64,000 nt of DNA from Climacteris rufus. Taxonomy: Eukaryota > Chordata > Aves > Passeriformes > Climacteridae. The stretch spans positions 143,449 to 207,448 of the forward strand of contig VZRZ01004327.1 in NCBI GenBank assembly GCA_013398175.1, given 5' to 3'. Below, piece after piece: positions 12,621-27,077 of this stretch (position 1 is its first letter; each line of letters begins with the position of its first letter). Position numbers and translations under genes: made by a program. The notes beneath the pieces are model-generated. The model had not been told where the DNA came from, searched no databases, and worked only from the letters and a program-made list of their open reading frames with translations.

Positions 12621-15600
12621 GTTCTGCAAATGGATCTGCTGTGGAATTCTTGAGCTTATAAAAAAAAACTTGGCAATATCTTGGGCAAACAGTTACTGGT
12701 TTTTTTGGCAAGTTTTGAGCAGTCCCTGATGCATATTCGGTATCCCTATTGTCAGAGACAACAGCCCTAGCTATTTTGTTGCCTGAATAAAATATATTCT
12801 GCTGCCTCTGTTCCACATTTGGAAGAAATTATATTTAATACCAGGTACTTTCATAGAATTGTAGAATGCCACATATTCAAATATTATGAAATACAATCTC
12901 ACAAAATTCCATAAAAATATAAGACAAAATATGCGTTATAAAAATTAATGTCTTTTTAGCAATTTAATCAGTTTAGTCACAAATTGGCTCTAAAATGCTG
13001 CTTCTCCAATTCTGCAACTCTGGGCAAGTGTCCAGCCTTTACATAAGGTAAGCTGCCTTCAATGCTGTTCTGTAAGGCATTAAACATTGTTTAAAGTTTA
13101 ATTTAGTGGGTTATGCAGTGACTTAGTTGAGTAAATTGTCAATTAAAATTGCACATATGAAATTTGTCACTTTTTTGTCTAACATGACAGAGATTTTCTT
13201 TCTTATTCTTTTTTGCATATAACTTGAAGATTTGCTTCCTAAAAAGATAGTATTAGCTGTCTGTGGTAGGTACATAAATCATGAGATAGTTTGTCTGCAC
13301 CTTCCATAAATTTTCTTCTGTGAAGCCATGATAGCCACAAAAGTGTTGTGATGCAACATTCCTGAATTGCACATTTTACAAACACAGAGACAAAATATGG
13401 GTATTGCGGCGCATGCTTTTCAGAGACTCAATACTCAGCTAAACTTAATGTAGTTTTCTCAACAGTACAGAAAAGATTGCAAAATTTCAGATTTCAACAT
13501 TATGCTGTTAAGCTGTGGATCTGTTTTAAAGAAAATGGAAAGAACATTTTTAGACTCTAAATCATACATTTTTCATTTTCTTATTTTGTAAGAGGTAAAT
13601 AAGCCAACAGGATAACCCTTCTCCTACCTTCGCCAAAACACTCTAAAAGCATTGAACTGGAAGAAGGAATTGGGTCGCTGTTTTTAGTCCACTGCAATAG
13701 CAAGAAACTGCATTATGACTGCTTAGGGCTGGGTTCATCCGAACGCAGAGTTCTGTAGCATATTTTTCTATAATTGAGCAACTTTTCTAGATGTACTTTA
13801 AATAATGGAGAGATATAGGCACTTGTAGGCCACATATTTAATGATAGCTTAGATGTCTAAAACAGGTGAGAGATGTCTCAGAAATTAATTTCTGCCCATT
13901 GACTATAAGTGAAATCTAGTTTTCCAAATCACATGCAGATGTCAGCACTCTCAATGTCAACATATGGTTGTGATGAATCCCTCCCTTAAATCAGAAAAAG
14001 TCAGAAATTGAGTGTAAGTCAAAGAATATCTTGCAGATCTGTGTTACAAGCTTAAATCTTGTCTAAAATGTGTAAGTCTAGAGTATACACTAGTAGAAGA
14101 AAAGGAAGTCATCACCCAATACCCGAGGTCTTACAGGGAATTATACCAAAAAAAAGAGTAAAAATTCACACCAAAAGAAAACAGTTTGCGACCAAACCTC
14201 CATTATTAGAACAAACTGCTGCTTAGCTTTAGGTACTATTGCCACTGCTAATGTAGAGCATTCTTTCAAAAAGACTTGGATTGAGACTGAAGGAAAAATT
14301 ATGCTGCCATATTAATGGTATCACTCAACTATATGCAGCAGAGATTATTTATATTCAAGTGTCTATTAATAAAAAGACATTATAGTGAAACAGATGGTAA
14401 TGAGTAGAAAACCTGAGCTGAAGTTCAGATCAGCATCCAGACTAAATGGTTATGATGATTTTACTTCAATTTTAAGAGTTTAATCTCATCATCCTGAAAG
14501 AAATTCTCAGTCTCCTTCTAGGGCCTGGTTATCTTTCAGGGAGGAACAGTTACATTTAATATGTGCCTATGTGTGAGGAGGCAGCAAGGTCCAATGAACG
14601 AGCCAGCTCTAGGCACCTTGCTCAGAGGAAATCTCCAGTAGCTGGTTTCATATTATATGTAAAACTCCACTGCCATTGCTATTCATAAAATACACTGCCA
14701 GATACTATCTCATATGGTGAGTTGAGTAATAGCCCTCTTGGTATTGATACGCTTTTATAGACAAAGGTCCAAGACTGTTTTAACTTTTGTTTTTGTCAAG
14801 TTCAAGCTGACAGTGGACTGCAGGCCAGCTGCCTGCAACTGGCATGCCCTATGCCAGTTAGCTCTGTCACTTAGGAATACACTTTAGTGTTAGTTCTGAT
14901 TTTCTACCTCATGCTCAGTTCCCTGAATTTAGCTCAGCCTAGGGATAGGCACAGATTTTAGTCCTCTTTGCTCTCTGCAGTGGATGGACAAAAGGCAGCT
15001 GTGGTTCCTCACCATGATGCCAAGTTGGTGCTGTGCTGTCCTTGCTCATGTGGACCATGTGGTCAGCATCCCTAAGGACGTTGCTGTTGTACCCGCTGTT
15101 AATCCATCTTTCTGTGGCTCTTTCTCACAGATGCAGAAATCTTAGGGCCAGAGGTGATTTTCTCTTCCCTTGCCTGGAGTGGGATGGGGATCCTGTGGGA
15201 GGAAGGGCTTGCCACTGAAGGGCACCGGTGGGGAGAGCAACTTTGCTGACACAAGTGAGAATCTGTACCCGGGACTAAACACAAGTTGTCAAAATGTAAC
15301 AGAAGGTGTCCATCAATAACAATGCCTCCCTTCCTACTTCTCTCCAATAATAGGAAATGTGGTATTGTTGTTACTGCAGAGTTTTTGTCAGAGTTCAGCA
15401 ACCCATGTTTACTTCCTTTTTTGTCCTCTTCTTATGTGCTTGTGTCAGCAAACACGTTCTCTTCCTGCTGTTGTCCTTCATGCTGAGATGAACACCCCTT
15501 GCAAGTATCCTCCCCACAGTTTGGTGTTAGAGGCTCACCTATCACTGCTGTGTGTTATCTCCACTATATTTCATCCTTCCTGCAAGAACTGTTTCAGATT

Positions 15601-18600
15601 CAAATTAAAGTTGTAGACAATACAGAGATCAATTAAATGATAATACTTTCTCATGATTAGGTTGGTCTTTTTCGTTAAGCAAGTCTTTTTGGGTGAGCTT
15701 CCAGTAATTCTAGACATTGTCTCACTTTTCATGTGAGATTGCCACAGGTTTTAGAAATGCAGATCATCATTAGCATCATTTTTTCAGATAAATTAAGAAA
15801 TTTATTCTGACAATTGCCTCTTTGCCTGTGAATATTCAAAGCGGTGGGCAGTGAAAGTAACAGCGGTTTGCCCATAAAATCTGTCCCAGAGACTGCCTGA
15901 AATTCCCAAACAAAGCACTTCTAAGAGCTCTGAGGCTTTAATATCAGTTGCTTAGTGAATATCTAGGACAAGAGAAAGTTTTAATTTTTTTCCTGCCTGA
16001 GTTTTCTGTTTCTGTTGGCCAGGCAGTTTCATCCTTTCTATCATTTTTTGGGTCAAGGCAAGTATGGTGTGTGAGACTGATTAAAAAAAAACAGTTGTGA
16101 GGACATACATGCCTTGTTACTTGGTTTTCCAGCAAAATAGTTAAGGTCATTTTTGCAATTAAAAAGAAAAGTCTTTTGATGTCAACTGTGAAAAGCATGT
16201 TGCTCAGAATTCTTGAGTGAAGATATGATCTGGTCTTAGGCACAACCTGCCTTCTAAATATGTATTTATTTTATCATCAGTTTTGCAGATGATTCAATTT
16301 TTTTTTTCCTATACAAAAAGAGTGAGATTTTGTAAAATTTAAGAAATAATGGAAAATAATTTTTGGAGCTCTGCAGTAAATTCTGCATTATCTCCAGGAA
16401 AACACAGCTTTAAAAATATTGTCGTGGCTAGCATTGCTTATTAATATGAAGTTTCTAATTACTCTATAGAGCCTAATGCAGTATTTTATACTTCAACTGT
16501 TAATTGAGCAGTCTAAAAACATCTAAGTTAATTGCACATTTACTGTTAATTGCTGGGTAATTTGGACTTTTGCAACACATTAGTTGCATTAAGGGCCTCT
16601 AATTTTCCTTTTAAGCTTTTACTGATGATTTTTAGAGCATTTTTATTACACTTTTTATTCATTGAATTAAATAATATTAATGCTGATCTTAACTTAGTGT
16701 ATGTTTTAAAAGGCATTTTCCCAACCAGCATCAGCATCCATGCTGAACTCCTAACACAGGCTATGTTCAGGTGTCCCAGATATTAGAACTCATTTCATAG
16801 GCTATAACCTCTAAATAAAATTTTGAAAGTGAACAGAGAATGATAAAGAAAAACCCTGCATGTCAGACAAAGAAGCTGTGAAAGAAACCCTAAACAGGTG
16901 ACATGATGTTCATAAACCAAAGATGTCCTTCTGTGGGATTGTGTTCTGAATGTTGAGCTTCACAATAACGTCTCACACCTCAGTAATTTGAGATGCTTGT
17001 TGGTTTGGCAATTGATCACACAAAATAAACTGTGCAAACATCATGTGTGATAATCAGCCAATCAGGTCTCCAAAGAGTCTTTAAATGTTCAAACTGAACA
17101 AAGGCTCTGTATCTCTCAAGTTCCTATTATTGTCTTGAACAGCAGCTCTCTGCCAGGTAATGTGCAGTTTTTCTATTTCCTTTTAGCTTAATTTAGTAGC
17201 AAGGTAGTAGGTAGTAGTAGGCAATTTAGTAGGTAGTTTCAGATTACTGTGGTAATCCATGCAAAACTAACTGACTAATTAAATGCAAGACAAGTCAGTG
17301 CACCAGCATGTGTTGCACAATATTTGCTGTTGGCTTTTTAATGATTATCTAACATGCATTGACGAAAGAGTGTGAAGCACTTTAAAGAAATATACTTTGT
17401 CTACTCATAAAACCTTTTAACAAGGATTAACAACTGAATGGTGACAATTCCCAGTCTTGCCAAAATTTATGTATTTGATGGACATATTTTTTCACAGATG
17501 TTGCCAACATTTCTGAGAAAATAAAGACTTCAAAGGTGAGTCTTCTAAAGAGAAAAAGGAAGAGGAAAGGAAGCTTCAGGGTAGTTCAGGTCAGATAGGA
17601 AGAATTAATGCCATGTGTTCTGAAGTAACACGTAATTTATAAATGCAACATCAATTTTACTTCCAAAAGAAGTCTTCATGATAAGCATCTTATTTTCATA
17701 AGGATTTGGGAGGGAAGCAATAACATAATCCTCCTGCATGAAATCAAGTGATGGAATAAGGTTGTTCAGCCTTGCTGAGCACTTCTATGGACAGTTCTGC
17801 AACACTAGGGATTTTTATAATAAAGAATGAGGGGTTGCTTTAAAGCAAACAACATGGGGGAGTATTTTACTGACACAAGTAACTCTGTTTCAGTCTTTTG
17901 CAACATTAGAACTCAGTGTCCTATGTGTCATTTCAGATGTACTCACTTAAAAATTATTAGATTCCTCAGAAGCAAGTGCAAAAGTAATTTCCAGGTTGGG
18001 GATTTTGCCATTATAACAAGCCTCTAAAATCTCCAGCCAACCTAAACAGTTTTGCAAATAATTATTCTGCTAGCAGTTTTAGAATAGCTGATTACACATA
18101 ATTTTGGAGAAAAGTTTACTGAGTTTATTTCATGGAGATAATCTGGTGATTTTTCGTGCTGTTTTTGTCATCCCTGTTATCAAAGCTTAAAGGGCTAAAT
18201 CTGTTTACTGAGCTCAAACCTGACTGCAAAGCTGTTTTTGATTTTACCAGAGTAGGCTGGTGACTTAGAGGCCAGAATTTTGGCTGTCATCTTCAGAACT
18301 CTTCTGACATTGAAAGCATTGTAGGGACTTTTCACATTGTAAGGCAGTGGATTTAAGTGGGTCAAACTCTAAAGAAAAAAAAGACAACACTCCTCAATGG
18401 AGTCCTCAAACATTTCCAATGGATACTTTATAAATTTCTTTATATTTTTTCATTTGTATTTGCTCATTATATGATTCTCAATAATCTACATGAAACATTA
18501 TTTATAAATTGTTTCTAAAAATAAAATAGTTGGGAGATCAAAGAATAATATTTAGTTTTTCACCAGTGATTAAGACTTCAGTGTATATTCACAGAGTCCC

Positions 18601-21600
18601 ACTCTCGTGTAGAACTGATCTATTGTAACTCTCTAACACTAAAAAAGTTTCCTTGAATTTTGGCAAAACCAGAAGATAACAGAAAAGTATTCCTACAAAG
18701 TAATAATAGAGAGATACCAAGTCCTTACATAAAGGAGTCACGTTTGAACAAGTGACTTTTCATGATGCTGCATGTAACCTTAGTGAGGTTCAATATGAGG
18801 AAAATTCCATTAGCTTTAACTTACCTTCTGAAAACCTGGGGGTTCTTGTCAGATTTTCGCACAAAATGTATTTACCAGTACAACTCCCAATCCCCTTAAA
18901 CAGCTACAAGAAGGAAAAGAACTGGAGAAGGGGTGGTAGAATGGGGAATGGAAGGGAATCCAAATCACCCTGTTTCTTCTCCACAAAGTCCCAGAGAAAA
19001 GGAAGCACTGTGCTTGACCCACAGAACAGAGGAAAGCAGGAGAGTGAAAGATGTGTGTGCAGTGTAGTTACAGACATTATAAAACAATCACTGCATGATG
19101 TTTAAACATTGCTTTATGGTGTTTCCACTGAGATATTCCATTAGTATGTGATGATAATGAATCATGGTTGTACTTCACTGAGAGCCTTGCCATGACTGCA
19201 TACTTTTCTGATATTTTTCTTCTTCCTGTGGATTGCACATGGAAACAAGGGAGAGAAATTATTTGAAAAACATAACCAGAATAGAAGCCGCAAAATTATA
19301 ATGCTGCTTAGAAATGGGCAAACTTTTCAACAGAGTTTTATTTTGTTTTGTCAATATTATTTTATTCAAGCTAGAAGTGCAGCTTTAAATATAGTCTTGT
19401 GGAGAATGTGAAAGAATGCTTTTAAAAATATCCCTGGGCAGTGCATATGTGTTGTCAAAAGTGTGTGGGGGGATTTAATGCTTTTTTCCCCCCACTTCTG
19501 TAGACATAGCTTGTCTACAGCAACTAATTTGAGAAAGAATATTTTTAGTTAAAGAGAGGGATTGAAACAAGACAAGTGCTTCTTTACTGGTAAGAATTTC
19601 AACACCTATGCAGCATCTCACTTCGGCTGGAAATGTTTGTCCCAAATCTAACTCCTACAGATGGTAAGTCTTCAGAGCAGGGAGAAGTGCCATCTGGTGA
19701 TTCAAAACAATACAAAACTGATGGAGTCAGCGTCTAGTATATGACAAATGGAACTGGTCATCAACCTCAGATAAAATTGCCATATGTTATCTTTGGTCCT
19801 GAAGATCCTTAAAACTGACAAAAAACACTCCACTACCTCCATCTTCAGATTTCCATTTAAATTTATATTGTTTTATTATACTGCAGCAAATTAATATTGT
19901 ATGCTTAGCATCAGTAGATCATAATTAATGTATTTCATTAATCACAAAAATGTCAATGTATATGATGTTTGCTAATATAAAAGCTGCATATACTATATAG
20001 ACCAATTATATGAATTATGGGAATTATATATGTATACTTATATTTGTCCTTTTACGTTAGGTTTTGAACTCTGATACATGATTTGTCATTTACATTAATA
20101 TAGCACATGTGTGTAAAACACTAACAATAATATCTGATGTGTGAAGAAACTAGAGAATATGATAGGTTAGAATAATTCTAACTTCTTTAATAATTAAAAA
20201 ATATTTCGCAGTTGATAAGCTGATGGTGGTCTGTAGATGTCAAATTTAAGAACAGAAGGACTGTGTAAAAGGGAAAGGCTTGGCTCTGAGGTTGCAGGAG
20301 AAGAGAAAGCATTAAACTAACAGTATTTCATTCAGCAACTTCAACATCTTTTTCTGAGTAGAACTGTATCATATTAATATTCTGGTTTGTGGTGAGGATG
20401 AACTGTGGCTAAGAGTGAGTTAAACTCAATTCTAGCTCACTACACTTGTTTAAGGTTCATATTTGTAAACATCTAGACTGAATATTAATTTTATTTGTAT
20501 GAGTACTCAGTATCCAGTTGCTTTATTTTGTAGAGCTTATGCAAAGTTATGGGTCTTTTTCATCAAGACCCTCTTTAAGAGGCTCATCAGAGTGAAGTAT
20601 AATGCTGCAGGGTCTATTAAAAATATACACAAGTACTAAAATACTGTGTGTAAACATTCACAAGAATTGCTCCTTTAATTTGAATACTGAAGTACTTGTT
20701 GATAATAAGGAAGAAGCTGATTCTTGTTCTTAGGCAGATTTTCTTTGAAGTCAGGAGGCATTTCAAAATGTCAGACTATATATGTATTTCTGTAAACTGA
20801 TCTTTCTGTTTAAAAAGAAGAGAAATAAATAATACAAAAATGGTATTTAATGAATATTAGACCATATCAATTTTTCTAATTTGTAATTTTTGTGCTTAAA
20901 AAGGATTTATTACAGAGCTGTGTTCATGCATCACTGTTAATATATTACAATTTTTACTTAAAAGCCTTTTATAAAAAGAAAAACTGCATAAAGGAATAAA
21001 TTATCCTATTGAATAATTATGTATTTGTATAGAATTGTACAGGCATCATTTGCATATAATTTATAATTATCTGCCGGGTATGAGCTCAAGGTATCTTCTT
21101 GTACCCTGTGAAGTTGTAACACTCTTTGTACACAGTGCCACTGATGATAATGCAAAAAAAGCAATATTTCTCAGCTAAATCCTATTTTGTAATCCCCTTT
21201 AACCTGCTTTTCCATTAATTTGTATTAGTATCTTGTAATTTAACCCTTGGTGTGAATCTAGCACTACAAATGAATACTGTCTTCCATGGTACAGATAACC
21301 TTATCCACAACAGTATCTCTATTTTTGGGAGATAAGAGGAGATGATAATTCTTTATATTGACACACAATGGCTAGTTGGGTTTGCATAGGGGAATGAGCT
21401 CCCTACAGTTGTGTAAAGACACCTTGATAATGAGAAGTGGCATGAATGTTTCATTTATTAATTTCTTTCCACTGAGAAGGTCAGAATAGACTGGTATCTT
21501 AGTTTCTGTCTCTTTAAGTTTTCAAATGAGTTTTACTTTTTTGTTTTCAAGTAATATTTAATTTGAAATATAAAAAGAATAAAATTAAACTCTGTGTTCT

Positions 21601-24410
21601 ATACAAAGTTAAGAGAGTGAATAAAAGATAAGTGCAGTTAATTGTAAATTTCAATAAAAACAGTCTATGTTTAATGCAGCTTAACTATTTTAGAAATCAA
21701 TTGATGGTCAAAACTAATGTTACCATAAACCAGGATGAGTGAAAGCAATAATCCTTGTGGTGACTGCAGCTGATGATGACCTTTTTGCATCTAACATGTT
21801 ACTAGAAAATTAAATACTTTTCTTCTTCAAGGATAAAAAATTTTAACCTGTTGACAGGTATATCAAGTTCTGTTTGTAAAACCTTTCACCTTATCTTAAA
21901 CCAACAAACAAAAAGAATTAAGAGAACCAACTAATTAATTCTCAGCACGAACAACTGATCTGAACTGTAAGTGACTGAACCGTTTGAGGAGTTGATAGAC
22001 AATTTAAGAACTTCTTTGAATTCTAGGACTTTACTGTGGCTTAAAACCAGGCCTCCTTTGGAAGACCAGTGCTGCATTAGAATTAGAATTCCTTCTGGAC
22101 AGCATGTGCTGCAACAGGAAGTCTACCAACCTGTGAGATGGAACAGCATATTCCCATCTGTTGCTGGCCAGCTGTCCTGTACATCCCCCTCCTTTTCAGG
22201 AGATCAGCCTAACGGCAGTAGTTATGCTCTTGAGCTATCATGCAGCTGAGCTGCAAACATGAATCACAAGGGGTAGGTGCACTTCACAGTCACTTTCCTG
22301 TCTAGAATTCAGTCCCTGGGTGTGTTGGGCTTTCTAGCTTTGACCCAGAAAAATATTTAGTGTGTGTTTGTGTGATTGAATCATTGAGGAGTCTTTTACC
22401 AGAGAGAAGAATAAAGGCCTTGTTAGGACTTGATAATGAGATTATTTATTTAGGTTTGTCATGGGGAATATTGTTGGAAGAAATGATTGCTTTCCTGGTA
22501 ACCACTGGTTTACAGTGCTTGGTAGTTAACCAACTGCTTTTGTATTTCATTAGATATACCATTGCCTTGTGTCAAGAGAACTCTCATCACTGTCTCTGAG
22601 GACTTGCTCCCACATTTGCAAATAATAATTACTCTCCCTTTTTCAAAATGGTTAATTTTGCAATATAATCAGGAAATGCTCTGACAGTGACTGCAAATGT
22701 GGCAATTCACACTGAAATCTAAACCTTTGGGAGCAGGATAAAATACCAAGAAAATACATCCCTGAGATAAAGGGATGGTGTCGTGGCTGTTAGTATTATT
22801 TGAGGAGTGGGATTTCTGAGGGAAGGGTACTGGGCTTTTGTTTGTTTCGGATTTTTTTTTCCTTTAGGTTTCAGGCAAGGTTCAAAGTTTATTTGGGGAA
22901 GTATAATGAAAGACAATTCACTCCGTAGATTTGCCTTAAAAACATGAATCATTAAGAATTTGCCTTATTTATTTGAGTAGCTCATCGTCCTTATATTGTG
23001 AGAAATAGCACATGGTTGTCACCTACTATCCTCTGCATCCTTGTGCTTTTACTCTGTCACAGACATAGAGCAACAAGAATATGTTATTGATGTCATTACA
23101 TCTTCTTTAGATTGAGTGTGAAGAGCATTCTCATATGTTTAATTTTATTCTGGGTGGCTGTATAAAGTGTTAATTCACTTTTCCATTCTCCCTCACTGCT
23201 GTCAGATTCATTAAAGCTGAAGTGCTTTCCCTGATTGACAGTAAACGTCAGGTATTTGTGAAAGAAGAGTATGATAGAAATGGATATTGCTAAAAAAGGG
23301 ATACTCATGGGATAACACAGTGTTATTGGCTTGTGTGTTTGCCTTGCAGCCTGCACTTGCTTGGGAATGCAGAGATGGAGACATGCTGGTGCAGCCTGAG
23401 TACCCAGGTTTCTGGTGGAAGGGAAGCCCCTGGCAGGCTGTGCACTGCAGCCAGCACTTCTAGAACTTAGGAGGTAACTTGCACACATGTCTGCTGCTGG
23501 CTAGCCCTTGCCTGAAGACATCTGAATTTGGGCACCAGGAAAAGAAACTCTTAATCTAAACTGGAAATGGCAGGTTGATATAACTTCAGCCTGAGGTCTT
23601 TATAACTTCAGCTGACATCCTAATGGTGGTGTGCACCTCAAGCAGTATGTGCTGAGAGTGCATTAGGTCAAGAGAAGGAGGTAGGAAAACAAAACTAGAA
23701 CAGTTGATCTGGGAAAGGAAGTCTTTTTGAGCCCCTTAGGATTTACTCTTTTGCACAAAGGGAATGATAGCAGACATGAAGTGAGGTGGAATCTTGAAAA
23801 ATGCAGTTGAAGGCAAAAGGACTAAGGAGGTATCTGGGATGAGTTACATGAAATATGTCATGAAGCATGATATATCCATGAGAAACAACTAAAACTTCCT
23901 TTTGGTGTTTTCTGGATTAGGACAAAAGGATGGGACTACAAGATAAAAAATCAGGTGTTTTGGGGCATGGTTAGCTAAGATTAACTACTCAAATGCAGAA
24001 ATCCTTAAGTTGCAAAAGGGAAAGCCATCCCCCTTCTCCCCATTGTTACAATCACTCATCGTAACACTAGAAGTCAATGCTTGAAGAGATTTATTTGACT
24101 GAGGACAAAATTACACCTGCAAATCAAAAGACTAATAGTATGTGGATGAAGCAATTTTTTATTTTATGCACCTTCATACCCACAAAACAGGCACTTTAAG
24201 ATAATGAATAGAGAAGCAAAGAAAAATGGAGAAGTGACAAGAAATCCCACCTAATGGAATTGAGAGTCTTTAAAAAGTATTGTAACCAAATATGGCATTA
24301 TGGACACTTTAATCATAAGTAGATCATCACTATACTAAAATAGACATATAATGAAACGGCCATTTTGCATTGTTTGGGCTTTTGTGTGTCTATTTCCCTA
24401 TGTTAACTGG

Positions 24411-24449
24411 GTTTATTTATTTGTTTGTTTGTTTGTTTATTTATTTATA
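24411..24449. repeat. Compound TTTA / TTTG simple repeat
   Basis: TTTA units at both ends flank about four TTTG units in the middle, giving an alternating tetranucleotide repeat of about 39 bases. It is a simple sequence repeat with no associated mobile element. Confidence 0.85.
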
Positions 24450-27034
24450 ATACTTTCCAGAGAGTAGGAATTGAATTTGAGTATCATTGCCATACATAAA
24501 ATTACTGATATGTCCTCAATTTTAGATTGCAAAATGACTCATTTCAAAATGAGTATATTTTAATGTATTAATAAGAGATGAGGTGAACAGGAATGTAATT
24601 CTGTAGACTAGAAATTTTTTGCAATGAATGCTCTTCACATATTATTAGGAAACTAGAACATATTAATCAGTACGAAACACACTATTGGAAAAATCATTAA
24701 GATTGTTTTGTTAAATATTTCATCTCTGACTTATGAAGAAGACTTTCTATAATGTGTGAAAATATTAAATAGTTAATTACAGTCTACAAAAAAAATTGTT
24801 GTGGGATGCATTGCATCCTTCTCATAAAACACATTGTTTTCTGTCCCTCAGTAAGTATTTTATTTGTTCAAAATGATCCCACTATATCAATTTTTTACTT
24901 GGCAAGAATGGTACAGATCAAGGGTATGTACTAACATCTGGCCACATAGTCCAGCTGAATTAGTTGTGTGATAGCAGTAAGAGAAGAAAATGGCATGCAA
25001 ATATACATAATTTTTGGCTCAACGGCCCAGTATTCTTGTGTAATGCTGATTAAACAGACTGACAAAGCAGAAACCATATAAGTACGGGAAAATATCATTA
25101 GTTCCAACATAAAAATTACTGTAATTCAAGCAGTCGATGCAAACTGAGAAAAATAGTGCTGCTAGCCCTGTGTGCAATCAAATCATACTTTAAGGCTGAT
25201 GATTTGGTGGGTGTTGTAGGGTTGAAACAGAAGATTTGAAGAGAAATTATAGAAGCAAGTCATTCACAAATAGAAGCATTATATGTACCACAGTGAAGCA
25301 GAACAATGACAGAAATACAGCTTCCTTAGTTATTACAACTGTCCTATCAGCTGAGTCACCCAATTGCTTCTGAAAACTGGGGTAATAGTTGATATCTATT
25401 CTTGGGGAACATTTAATTTCTAACAGAAAGGTTTCTGAAGGGCAATTTAGACTTAAGTTCACAGAAAAGTAGGTATGCATTAATTTTCTTATGATACTAG
25501 GGTAATGTATTTTTTTAGCTGAATAGAAATTCCTCATCTTTCCCTGCTACCCATAGTATTTAAGAAGTTGAAAATGTGTTTCCTTGTAAATAACTGTCCT
25601 TATGTCTCCTGATGTATCCTGATGGCCACATGTATGGCACATCAGACAAAAAAAAACATTGCTGATGGGTCTGAGGGTAATTCTAAACTAATGAGCTAGA
25701 TCTTGGTTTCTGAGATGCCTCATTGTGGTGCCTCAAAGTGACAGGTAAGAGATAGGTGGTCTATCACATGAAGTCTTGTTTCCACTGTTTCCTCGTTTCT
25801 TACGTGGACAGGGTCTGAACTTGCTTAGAGATCACTGCTTGTTTATTTATTCATGGTGAGTAGTGCAGTTTCTGAATGATTCTGTAATGAACTGGAAAGA
25901 CGATTTTGCTTAACCTGTAGCCTGATTTAGAAGTGCCTAGGTACTGACATTTAGCCAGTTGTTAATCTTTTCTTTTGTTGTACAGTAAGAACAGTACTAA
26001 TGTGATTCTGTCTGCTCAGAACTGAAAAGGTATGTCCAACCTTAGAAGTGGTAGATTTCCATAGACAGTATTTATGAGAGGAGATGTCAGGAAGAAGCCT
26101 TGACAGGACTACAAGTTATAAAAATTACTTTAGTTACTTTAATATTGCTGCAAAGGTACCTGTTGTTACATCCGCACATTTCCTCAAAAATTTTTGCACT
26201 TCTTTTAATCTTTTAATCTCCTGTTCTTCTTTATTTATTTTCAGCTTGATTTCTCTCCCGTCAAATTTGCACATCCATATATTAAAAATCAGAAATGCCT
26301 TACCTGTTTGAAGAGGTATTGAGATATAATGTTTCATGGAAATCTCAAAGGCATGTCCCAGTTTTCCAGTTTTTGATCATCCTAACATGTTTATGAGTAG
26401 AGAACCAACTTTATTTCTTTCCTATGCCCTGTAAGTGAGGATGAGGTCCATTAAAGAAAATGGATTGATGCTATCATGATATAGTAATCAAATGTCAATA
26501 CATTCTTCTAGCCTAAAGCTTTCTTTCCAAATTTCTTATTTCAGCATTTAACTTGATGTGCATAACTGTACTGCTAATAAAAATAATTTTATTGCAGAAT
26601 TAGTGTAATCTACAGAATAAGAAGCAGTCGTGGAAATAATTAACAGAATAGCAGTAGGCCTAACTTCAGGGAAGCAATTATTTATTGTGACTTTCCTTTC
26701 AACTTCTGTCATGTGGTTTTCACAAGGTTTCTTTTATTACCCTGTGCAGTTGCCATAATAACAGCATATCTGTTGTTAGAAACCTCAGGCTGTATTTGTC
26801 ACAGGCATACCATGCAAGTATGAAAATTGTACTCAGCCATGCTGTAGTACAGCATGACTTGGTTCATTTATCTGGATTCAGGCAGCTGAGGGTAGTTGAG
26901 CACGTTTTCTGTTAGTATAAAATATACTTCCTTGTCATTTTTGATGGATCATTAATTACCCTTGTCAGGTAGCAGCAAATGGCTTTATAGTTTAAGTCCG
27001 GCAACAGGTTTTGTAGGATGTAGAATTATTGCTG

Positions 27035-27077
27035 AGCTTATGTGGTATAGCTTATGTGGTATATAGCTTATGTGGTA
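27035..27077. repeat. Three-copy 14-16 bp tandem repeat
   Basis: The unit AGCTTATGTGGTAT occurs three times in direct succession. Copies start at 27035, 27049 and 27065, the second with two extra bases (AT) and the third ending in GGTAA. The copies are nearly identical, so the duplication is recent or maintained by slippage. Confidence 0.85.

Noticed and set aside
12851..12875. TCATAGAATTGTAGAATGCC, similar to the reverse complement of a CR1 terminus
   Set aside because: Only about 20 bases match and no further CR1 sequence follows, so chance or an extremely decayed remnant cannot be told apart.
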